A stretch of 12,794 bases of DNA from Bacillota bacterium. GTDB lineage: Bacteria > Bacillota > Sulfobacillia > Thermaerobacterales > Thermaerobacteraceae. The translations under genes and the position numbers were made by a program. Below the pieces are notes generated by a model. It was not told the origin of the DNA. It saw nothing but the letters and a program-made list of their open reading frames with translations, and made no database searches. Positions 6,854 to 12,153 of this stretch are shown one piece after another. Location: assembly GCA_003242195.1 (NCBI GenBank), contig QGUQ01000016.1:1-12794 (forward strand). The letters are read 5' to 3'. Position 1 is the first letter of the stretch; every line of letters begins with the position of its first letter.

Positions 6854-8235
6854 GACTTCACACCTCCCGGCGCATACATCGACCGCTGGAGGGCGGCGCC
6901 GGCCGCGGGGGACAGCGGGGCCGCCGCCGGGCGCGGGTTGGCGCGGCGTGCCCGCACCAGTTCCCGGGCAATGGCCACCGTGGCCACGGCCGTAGCCCCG
7001 GTTGCGGCCCGCCAGGCTTCCGTCGAGCCGAGGAAACCGGTGATCGTCCCGACGGCCACGGCCCCGAAGTACAGGATGAACCAGGGTCGGGCGCGGGGCT
7101 CGTCCACCAGATCTTGGACCCGGACGACGGGTCCGCGCCCCAATTGGGGGCCAAACCGCTCGATCCAGGTGAGGAACGGCACGATCTTGTACAGCTGGCT
7201 CAAGCCGAGCCCGGAGAGCCACCCGAACAGGAATAGGTAGGCGATGGCCCCCGCGCCGGCGGCCAGCCGGCCGCTGGCTGCGGCCAGGACCACCAGCATC
7301 ACCCCGGCGCCGAGGGCAGCCAGGGCCCAGGCGGCGAACCAGGCGTTGAGTTCCAAGTGGCGGCGCCGGCGGGAACGGTACAGGCGGGCCATGTCCACCC
7401 CATAGGCGAGGGTGCCCGCGCCTGCCGCGATCCACCCGGCGTGGCCGAGCCAGGCTGCCGCGGTCTCGCCGGCACCGCCGGCGACCAGATGCCAGGCCCC
7501 CGCGCTCCAGGCCAGCAGGAGCCCGCCCGCCGTCAGGCGCAGCACCCATCGACCGGCGGGGCCGCGGTCCTCCGGCGCCAGGGTGAACATGGACAGCAGC
7601 TTGTAAGCCACGCCCATGGCGGTCACGGTAAACCAGCCGCCGATCCCTGCCAGGACGTGCAGGGACAGGCCGCGGCTCAGGAACCGGCCGGTAAGATCGG
7701 CCGACAGGTGCCGTGCCATGGGCTCAGGGTGGGCGAGCATCATCGCCAGGGTCAGGCCCATCGCCACCGTCAGGACGAGGAAGCCCAGGCCGGCGGCCAC
7801 GAAGTGCGCCGGCAGCACCAGCGGCCGCGCCCGCCACAGCCCCACTCCCAGGTTGCCGGTGGCGACCAGGACGCCGGCGGCGACGAGCGTTCCGCCGGCG
7901 GGCAGGGCCAGCCGCGCCGGGCCATCCGGCAACGAGAGGAAGCCCGTGACCATGCCGGCCAGGCCCACGACGATCAAGGCCAGCGCCACCCCGGCGGCGC
8001 CATCGCTGGCCAGGGACCGCTCCGTGATCACCGGCACGAATTGTTGGAGCGCTCCCAGGATCAGCAGGGTGAGCCACCCGATGGTGATCAGGTGGACCAC
8101 GGCCAGGGTCGCGGGCGCGCTGAGCGGCCGTTGGGGGTATGCCCCGCCCAGGGCGATGATCCCCTGGGCGAGGGCAAAGCTCACCAGGGCTGCGGCGAAG
8201 TAGGCCATCGTCCAGCGGGAAACCCGGACGCCCAT
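6850..8235 (-). CDS. Polytopic membrane protein (~12 TM) of unassigned family
   Basis: I do not recognise a named family for this 461-aa protein. It has about twelve hydrophobic segments (roughly 9-30, 43-69, 82-101, 112-132, 142-168, 190-212, 232-253, 260-280, 298-320, 326-353, 384-402, 408-425). Several histidines fall in or near them: H48 (VVHLITIGW), H144, H193 (SLHVLAGIGGW), H265. The TM number and in-membrane histidines loosely recall heme-copper-oxidase-like or NnrS-like proteins, but the full ligand set of oxidases is not seen. ATG 8235 is preceded by GAGAGGGG (complement of 8243-8250); the frame stays open upstream to 8334. The end overlaps the SufT-like gene by 4 bp. An operator lies about 86 bp upstream. 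A role in NO or respiratory metabolism is inferred from neighbours only. Confidence 0.75.
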   Translation of the reverse strand: MGVRVSRWTMAYFAAALVSFALAQGIIALGGAYPQRPLSAPATLAVVHLITIGWLTLLILGALQQFVPVITERSLASDGAAGVALALIVVGLAGMVTGFLSLPDGPARLALPAGGTLVAAGVLVATGNLGVGLWRARPLVLPAHFVAAGLGFLVLTVAMGLTLAMMLAHPEPMARHLSADLTGRFLSRGLSLHVLAGIGGWFTVTAMGVAYKLLSMFTLAPEDRGPAGRWVLRLTAGGLLLAWSAGAWHLVAGGAGETAAAWLGHAGWIAAGAGTLAYGVDMARLYRSRRRRHLELNAWFAAWALAALGAGVMLVVLAAASGRLAAGAGAIAYLFLFGWLSGLGLSQLYKIVPFLTWIERFGPQLGRGPVVRVQDLVDEPRARPWFILYFGAVAVGTITGFLGSTEAWRAATGATAVATVAIARELVRARRANPRPAAAPLSPAAGAALQRSMYAPGGVKS

Positions 8236-8320
8236 CGGTAACCCCTCTCCGGTCCCGGCGCGCCGGCCGGGGCGTGTTCCTCTCTGTCTGCACCATAGCG
8301 GCGCGGGCGCCGCCGGCGCA

Positions 8321-8334
8321 GTGATGGGGGTCAC
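8321..8334. promoter_or_regulatory. Crp/Fnr-type operator in front of the 12-TM protein/SufT-like pair
   Basis: GTGAT-GGGG-GTCAC, followed by ACA. On the minus strand a good -10 hexamer TATGGT (8297 to 8292) begins 30.5 bp from the dyad centre, the class II Crp/Fnr spacing. Predicted transcription start is near 8285, giving a leader of about 50 bases. Confidence 0.75.
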
Positions 8335-8356
8335 ACAGGGGCTCCTCCGGCCGGGA

Positions 8357-9457
8357 TCAGGAAGCGGCGGCCTGCCTGGTGCTGAGGGCGGCGCGGGCGG
8401 TCAGGGCCAGGAACAGGAGCACGGCGGCGACGTTGAGGAGACCGCCCCAGCGGGCAGCAGGAGGGATGCCAAGGAGGGAACCCGTCACCCGGACCAGCAG
8501 CGAGGCGTGGAGCAGGCCGAGATGGAGGTAGAAGCCCGGCTGGAAGGGGACGGCCAGGCCGGTGACCACGGGCAGGATCACGGGCGCGTGCCCGAAGATC
8601 ATGGACATCACGAAGCCTAGGAAAAGACTGTGCAGCGCGGCATCCCTCGCCCAGCCGCCCGCAGGACCGCTGCCGGTGAGCCAGAGCGCCCCGGCCACGG
8701 CCAGCCAGACATAACCCGATAACAGGCAGAGCGCCATGAAACGAGTGAGGCCAGGCAGGCGCGCCGTCCGGCGTGCCGCGTCCTGCCGGAGTCCCCACAG
8801 GGCCTGGAGGATGAACCCCAAACCCGCCACCCGGGTACCCGCCACGGCGGCCTCGGGCGCGGGGCGGCCCGGCACGAGGGTGAGGGCCAGGCCCAAGACC
8901 ACCAGGCCGCAGGCCACTACCAGGATCCGCACCGACAGCCGCGGGGGCCGGACCAGGCGTGAGAGTTCCAAGCGCTCCCCGATGATGGTCAGCACCAGGA
9001 AGCCCGCCCACCAGGCGGTCGGGCGATCCAGGGGGACGCCCCGCCAGGCCAGCAGGTTGCCGGCCGCCAGCAGGGCTGCCCCGGCCCCCATGATCACGGT
9101 GTGAAGGGCCGGCTGGATCCGATAGATGTGCACGTAGAGCGCGAGCAGGCCGAAGCTCCCCAGGACCAGCAACAGGAGCCCGGCGCCTTTCGCCCCCAGG
9201 AGGAGGCACAGGGCGCCGACGGCCGAGACCCACGGTACCAGGTAGGCCGGCAGGACCCCCAGCGCCGCCGCTCGTTCCAGGGCGATCAACGTGCCCAGAA
9301 AGCCTGGGATCATGAAGGCGCCGTGGAGGAGAACGTCGAGGGACGGCAGGACCCGAACGGGCCAGCCGAACCGGGCCAGGCCGGCGGCCAGCGCGCCCAG
9401 CAGCGATACGCCGGCCGCGGCCATGGGGGCCATTCGCCACCATCGCTCGCGCGACAA
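8357..9457 (-). CDS. Second polytopic membrane protein, probably linked to NO/denitrification
   Basis: This 366-aa protein has about eleven or twelve hydrophobic segments and no recognised name. Distinct motifs are FLGTLIALERA (53-63), GERLELSR (160-167) and HSLFLGFVMSMIFGHAPVILP (276-296), with H276 and H290 as possible metal or heme ligands. The H-x4-G-[FW]-x6-G-x6-P pattern also occurs once in the neighbouring 12-TM protein, and H-x4-G recalls NnrS. The start is set by AGGAGGTG (complement of 9464-9471): GTG 9466 lies inside this SD, so TTG 9457, 6 bases downstream, is the better start. ATG 9433 is an alternative. An operator at 9507-9520 and a -10-like TAGCGT precede it. It ends 122 bp before the next minus-strand gene, which has its own operator, so it is a separate unit. 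Confidence 0.72.
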   Translation of the reverse strand: MSRERWWRMAPMAAAGVSLLGALAAGLARFGWPVRVLPSLDVLLHGAFMIPGFLGTLIALERAAALGVLPAYLVPWVSAVGALCLLLGAKGAGLLLLVLGSFGLLALYVHIYRIQPALHTVIMGAGAALLAAGNLLAWRGVPLDRPTAWWAGFLVLTIIGERLELSRLVRPPRLSVRILVVACGLVVLGLALTLVPGRPAPEAAVAGTRVAGLGFILQALWGLRQDAARRTARLPGLTRFMALCLLSGYVWLAVAGALWLTGSGPAGGWARDAALHSLFLGFVMSMIFGHAPVILPVVTGLAVPFQPGFYLHLGLLHASLLVRVTGSLLGIPPAARWGGLLNVAAVLLFLALTARAALSTRQAAAS

Positions 9458-9506
9458 GGGCGCCACCTCCTAAGCCCACGCTAGACGCCCTGCAGCCGAT
9501 CCTTCG

Positions 9507-9520
9507 GTGACCGCCGTCAC
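9507..9520. promoter_or_regulatory. Crp/Fnr-type operator in front of the second membrane protein
   Basis: GTGAC-CGCC-GTCAC, a perfect 5-4-5 palindrome followed by A. On the minus strand TAGCGT (9483 to 9478) begins 30.5 bp from the dyad centre as a plausible -10. The predicted transcription start coincides with the SD at about 9471. Confidence 0.78.
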
Positions 9521-9691
9521 AGCGGGCCCTTCTCCTACCCATGCCGCTCTTCCCCGGCCCCCGGAGGGCCCGGACGCGGCCCTTGGAGGCGGCTGCCCGC
9601 CCCAAAATGCACCGGTTCCGGCCAGGCGGAGCAGGAAAGGGCGCACCAGTACGTGGTAGGTTTCCAGACAGGCGGCGGGGCTACCCGCGCA

Positions 9692-9742
9692 CCCCAAACC
9701 AGGAGAACCGGTGGGGAGAAACCGCCACGTCTCCTTTTGGGG
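9692..9742. other. Long bulged hairpin in the regulator's upstream region
   Basis: CCCCAAA (9692-9698), two unpaired C, then AGGAGA (9701-9706) pair with TCTCCT (9730-9735) and TTTGGGG (9736-9742). This gives 13 base pairs with one 2-base bulge around a 23-base apical part. A second stem, GGGGTGA / TCGCCCC with a 6-base loop, follows at 9748-9767. The arms contain the rare A/T runs of the area, which argues against a mere GC-bias effect. It could be part of a leader RNA, a terminator, or a transposon end. Confidence 0.35.
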
Positions 9743-9750
9743 ATCCCGGG

Positions 9751-9764
9751 GTGAGCGGCGTCGC
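9751..9764. promoter_or_regulatory. Degenerate Crp/Fnr-type site upstream of the regulator gene
   Basis: GTGAG-CGGC-GTCGC matches the six strong sites at eight of ten half-site positions. It lies 28.5 bp (from dyad centre) before a -10-like GATACT at 9786-9791, itself about 150 bp before the regulator start. It could mediate weak autoregulation. The overlap with a hairpin and the two mismatches make chance a serious alternative. Confidence 0.25.
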
Positions 9765-9943
9765 CCCAAGACCGCTCTCTTGCGTGATACTCAAACCGTA
9801 GGATGCTTGCCGGGTCGAAGCCATGGGAAAGAGCAGTGGTGGGCCGTGGGGCGTCCTCACCTCAGGCTGGGGAAGAGCTGGGCTGCAGCCGGGCCGTCCG
9901 AGCAGGGACCCAGCGGAGACGTGCTCCGAGGATGGTGGAAGGC

Positions 9944-10624
9944 ATGACAGGGACTCGGGGCGGGCAGGGCGAGCCGGCCTTCGCGACCCGGGAGGCCGTG
10001 GTGGCCGCCCTTCGTAACATCCATCCCTTTAGCGCGCTGCCGGAGGAGATGGTGGCGCGCATTGCCCCCCTGGTGCGGTGGCGCTCGTGCCGCAAAGGGG
10101 ACGTGCTGTTCCATGAGGGGGAGCCGGTCGAGGCCGTCTTCCTGTTGCGGGCGGGCCGGGCGAAGATCGTCGCCGTCGATGCCGACGGAAGGGAATACAT
10201 CATGCACATGCTGGGCCCCGGAGACCTCTTCCCTGCCGTGGGACTCTTCACCGGTGGCGGGTATCCCGCCACGGCCGAGGTCACCGAGGACGGCACCGTG
10301 GGCGTGATGACCCGGCAAGACGTCCTCGACCTGGTGCGAGCCCATGGGGACATCGCCATCGGCATGCTCACCGCCATGGAAGGGCGGATCCGCTACCTGC
10401 AGGAGCGCATCCGCAGCCTGGCCTTGCGGGACTTGCGTACCCGGGTGCTGGAGGTTCTGGTGCGGCACATGGGGGAGCAGCTGACCCACCAGGAAATCGC
10501 GGCTCTGGTGGGCGCGGCGCGGGAGAGCGTGAGCCGGGTCATCGGCGAGTTCAAGCGCCAGGGCGTGATCACCAGGGACCGCGCCGGCCGCTGGCGCGTG
10601 CAGCGCGCGCCGACTGAAGACTGA
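9944..10624 (+). CDS. Crp/Fnr-family transcription regulator
   Basis: This 226-aa protein has an N-terminal cyclic-nucleotide-binding-like beta-roll (about 26-125), a dimerisation helix (about 136-160) and a C-terminal Crp-type helix-turn-helix at about 179-208. The recognition helix AARESVSRVIGEF carries R193-E194-S195-V196-S197-R198, matching the R-E-x-V-x-R of Crp. It has one cysteine (C49), so it is not an Fe-S Fnr. The nucleotide-binding cassette lacks the Crp arginine and instead reads YPATAEV (107-113), as in Dnr/NnrR-like NO regulators. The effector (NO via heme, or other) is inference. ATG 9944 gives the normal family length; ATG 9932 and an open upstream frame from 9803 are alternatives with no better SD. 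Six matching operators surround it. Confidence 0.88.
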   Translation: MTGTRGGQGEPAFATREAVVAALRNIHPFSALPEEMVARIAPLVRWRSCRKGDVLFHEGEPVEAVFLLRAGRAKIVAVDADGREYIMHMLGPGDLFPAVGLFTGGGYPATAEVTEDGTVGVMTRQDVLDLVRAHGDIAIGMLTAMEGRIRYLQERIRSLALRDLRTRVLEVLVRHMGEQLTHQEIAALVGAARESVSRVIGEFKRQGVITRDRAGRWRVQRAPTED

Positions 10625-10650
10625 ACAAGAAAACACGCTAGAATAGGATT

Positions 10651-10664
10651 GTGACGCGGGTCAC
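10651..10664. promoter_or_regulatory. Crp/Fnr-type operator in front of the ferredoxin gene
   Basis: GTGAC-GCGG-GTCAC, a perfect 5-4-5 palindrome followed by T. A -10 hexamer TAGACT at 10687-10692 begins 29.5 bp from the dyad centre, the textbook class II position. Predicted +1 is near 10699, at the first base of the SD. Confidence 0.8.
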
Positions 10665-10712
10665 TTTCCGAAACACGGACCCGGCCTAGACTTCAGGCGG
10701 GAGGTGGAACCG

Positions 10713-10949
10713 GTGATCTACGTCATCTGCGAGCCTTGCGTCGGGGTCAAGGACAAGTCCTGCATGGAAGTCTGCCCCGTGGACTGCATCTACGAGGGCG
10801 AGGACCAGTGCTACATCAATCCCGACGAGTGCATCGGCTGCAGCGCCTGCGCGGCCGTGTGCCCCGTCGAGGCCATCTTCGACGAGGACCAGGTTCCCGA
10901 GCAGTGGAAGGACTACATCGAGAAGAACCGCAGATTCTTCGAGCAGTGA
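10713..10949 (+). CDS. fdxA: Seven-iron ferredoxin ([3Fe-4S][4Fe-4S])
   Basis: This 78-aa electron carrier closely resembles the Thermus/Azotobacter-type 7Fe ferredoxins, including the C-terminal VPEQWKDYIEKNR. By alignment with the Azotobacter protein, C6, C17 and C50 would hold the [3Fe-4S] cluster. C21, C40, C43 and C46 would hold the [4Fe-4S] cluster. C9, C25 and C33 are extra. GTG 10713 is chosen because GGGAGGTG (10699-10706) lies 6 bases upstream; the in-frame GTG at 10704 is inside that SD. A Crp/Fnr-type site and -10 element lie immediately upstream, so it is probably induced with the rest of the island. The stop codon lies inside a 17-bp tandem duplication. A likely role is donating electrons to a reductase or Fe-S protein of the same response; the partner is unknown. 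Confidence 0.94.
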   Translation: MIYVICEPCVGVKDKSCMEVCPVDCIYEGEDQCYINPDECIGCSACAAVCPVEAIFDEDQVPEQWKDYIEKNRRFFEQ

Positions 10950-10977
10950 ACGCGCACGGACAGTGAACGCGCACGGA
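10944..10977. repeat. Perfect 17-bp tandem duplication across the ferredoxin stop
   Basis: CAGTGAACGCGCACGGA occurs twice back to back (10944-10960 and 10961-10977) without a mismatch. The first copy contains the last ferredoxin codon and its TGA. The second copy is entirely in the 3' untranslated region. It looks like a recent slippage or duplication event. Confidence 0.9.
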
Positions 10978-11033
10978 CGGCGGGCCAGCCAGGCACCGGT
11001 GGGCCGGGCCGTGTTGCGCGGCGCAGCCCAACA

Positions 11034-11065
11034 CAGGCCGGGGAGCGCGAGAGCTCCCCGGCCTG
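11034..11065. terminator. Convergent hairpin between ferredoxin and hemerythrin-DUF2249 genes
   Basis: A perfect 13-bp inverted repeat (CAGGCCGGGGAGC and its complement) with a 6-base GCGAGA loop lies 84 bp after the ferredoxin stop and 25 bp after the end of the convergent minus-strand gene. It is placed to stop transcription from both sides. As with the hairpin at 6354-6393, there is no real T-run. Confidence 0.7.
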
Positions 11066-11089
11066 GCGTTCTGGCGGGTGCCGGATGGC

Positions 11090-11809
11090 TCAGCGCCGGC
11101 CGATGCGCACGCGCCAGACCTCCGGCCCCTGCTCCAGGTATTCCCAGGTAAACTGGTTGGGACGTTCCGCCGCGAACTGGTAGTACAGGGGCTTCGGATC
11201 GTGGTCGTTGACGAGGATGAAGGCGCCACCCGGGCTCAGCGACTCAAAGGTCTCGAAGATGAGGCTGTGTCGCTGGAACGGGGGGAGCGCGCGCACGTCC
11301 AGGATCTGCTCCTCCCCGGCCGCGCTACCATGGGCGGCTCCCTCCGCGCGGCCCATCAGCCGTTCGTGCATGCCGGCCAGGAGCTGGCCGAGATCCACGT
11401 TGCTGTCGGCCACCAGGACCGGCAGCAGCGCCTCGTTTTCCCGGGCCGCGTGGGCCTTGAACAACGCCGCCAGGGCCGATGCGGCCGCCACCGCCCCCAC
11501 CCCGTCACGGGCCTCCCGCAGGTCTTCGATGGCGCGCCCGATGGTTTCGTGCTCGGCCGTCAGGGACTCGACCAGCACCTTGGCCTCGGTCATGGTGGCG
11601 CCGGCGGCGTAGAGCGTCTCCTCCTCGGCCCGGGCATGGGGGAGGATCTCCTGCAGGGCGTACTCCACCACGGCTTGCGCGGCGCCGGTGTGGGGCCGCC
11701 CCTGTCGCACCGCGTCGATCAAGGTGCTCACGCGGTCTTCCAGGTCCTTCACCATCTGGCTGTGATGGGCCACGATCTTCGCCGCGACCTCCTGGTTGGC
11801 TGTTGCCAT
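11090..11809 (-). CDS. Hemerythrin-like (HHE) protein with C-terminal DUF2249 domain
   Basis: This 239-aa soluble protein has an N-terminal hemerythrin-like four-helix domain (about 10-130). Candidate diiron ligands are H15 or H16, H58, E62, H87, H120 and E124. A DUF2249 domain follows at about 167-238 with LDVRALPPFQRHSLIF and the typical NDHDPKPLYY (201-210). Related fusions (HHE plus DUF2249, and Ric/YtfE-type hemerythrins) are associated with NO or oxygen sensing and Fe-S repair. ATG 11809 is chosen as it starts at the natural domain edge; ATG 11836 in the same frame is possible, and neither has a textbook SD. An operator at 11900-11913 lies upstream. It is transcribed divergently from nirK and convergently with the ferredoxin gene. 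Confidence 0.9.
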   Translation of the reverse strand: MATANQEVAAKIVAHHSQMVKDLEDRVSTLIDAVRQGRPHTGAAQAVVEYALQEILPHARAEEETLYAAGATMTEAKVLVESLTAEHETIGRAIEDLREARDGVGAVAAASALAALFKAHAARENEALLPVLVADSNVDLGQLLAGMHERLMGRAEGAAHGSAAGEEQILDVRALPPFQRHSLIFETFESLSPGGAFILVNDHDPKPLYYQFAAERPNQFTWEYLEQGPEVWRVRIGRR

Positions 11810-11899
11810 CCTGCCTCGTACCCCCTCTCGGATCATGGGCGGTGCCGTTGGACACCGCGCCAGCATGTCCAGGATGATGGCTGGGGCGAGCCCGGCGCT

Positions 11900-11913
11900 G
11901 TAACAGGTGTCAC
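11900..11913. promoter_or_regulatory. Crp/Fnr-type operator in front of the hemerythrin-DUF2249 gene
   Basis: GTAAC-AGGT-GTCAC, flanked as TGTAAC and GTCACA, has one change from the GTGAY half-site. On the minus strand CATCCT (11876 to 11871) begins 30.5 bp from the dyad centre. It lies about 240 bp from nirK and is unlikely to be the main nirK operator. Confidence 0.65.
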
Positions 11914-12035
11914 AAGGCCGCCGGCCCAAACGGCTCCATGCCATCCCCCCGCCGCGCCCATCCCCGATTGGACGGGAGCGTGGCGCGTGCGCGCTCTGCG
12001 TCTTTCCCGCCGGACTGCCACGGTGTCCGGTCAGG

Positions 12036-12093
12036 TCTTCTCAGTTGGCACTCATCCGGCACTCAGGCGGCGCTCATGTTCGTCCCTTAACAT
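12036..12093 (+). promoter_or_regulatory. nirK: Phased direct repeats and -10 element upstream of nirK
   Basis: Four CTCA tetramers end exactly 11 bp apart (12043, 12054, 12065, 12076). The last three lie in GGCACTCA, GGCACTCA and GGCGCTCA (12047-12054, 12058-12065, 12069-12076). A -10-like TAACAT follows at 12088-12093, 12 bases after the array, where no -35 consensus is visible. Direct repeats spaced by one helical turn that replace the -35 box are typical of PhoB/OmpR-family activators. This reading is inference. Confidence 0.5.
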
Positions 12094-12153
12094 GGCTCAT
12101 TGCGCACCTGGCGGCCGTGATCGTCGCCCGGTGCGGAGGAGGGATTCATTCTC

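Larger units (their letters stand above)
9521..9943. other. Long non-coding stretch upstream of the Crp/Fnr regulator
   Basis: No convincing gene is seen in these 423 bases. The open frames here have Arg/Pro/Gly-rich, shadow-like translations and no SD. The stretch has local A/T-rich patches unusual for the window (AAAA, AAACC, TTTTGGGG). It also has an inverted repeat CACCGGTTC (9610-9618) / GAACCGGTG (9705-9713), two strong hairpins (9692-9742 and 9748-9767), and a -10-like GATACT at 9786-9791. It probably holds the regulator's promoter and a long 5' leader, possibly a structured RNA or a decayed mobile-element end. Confidence 0.4.

Noticed and set aside
9692..9714. Resemblance of CCAGGAGAACCGG to a cobalamin-riboswitch B12 box
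   Set aside because: The other conserved cobalamin elements are not found upstream, no B12-related gene follows, and the segment is better explained as hairpin arms.
9470..9769. Minus-strand open frame with a coding-looking core (ETYHVLVRPFLLRLAG)
   Set aside because: Short core inside low-complexity sequence, no SD, and it would overlap the operator and promoter at 9478-9520. It might be a decayed transposase piece, but this cannot be supported by eye.
9803..9943. N-terminal extension of the Crp/Fnr regulator
   Set aside because: The extra 47 residues are Arg/Gly/Ser-rich without family similarity, and start 9944 gives the usual family length. I left it as leader.
9944..10624. Classification of the regulator as oxygen-sensing Fe-S Fnr
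   Set aside because: Only one cysteine is present, so no [4Fe-4S] cluster site exists.
10704..10712. GTG 10704 as ferredoxin start (and GTG 9466 for the second membrane protein)
   Set aside because: Both GTGs are part of the SD itself; the next in-frame starts (GTG 10713, TTG 9457) have the correct spacing.
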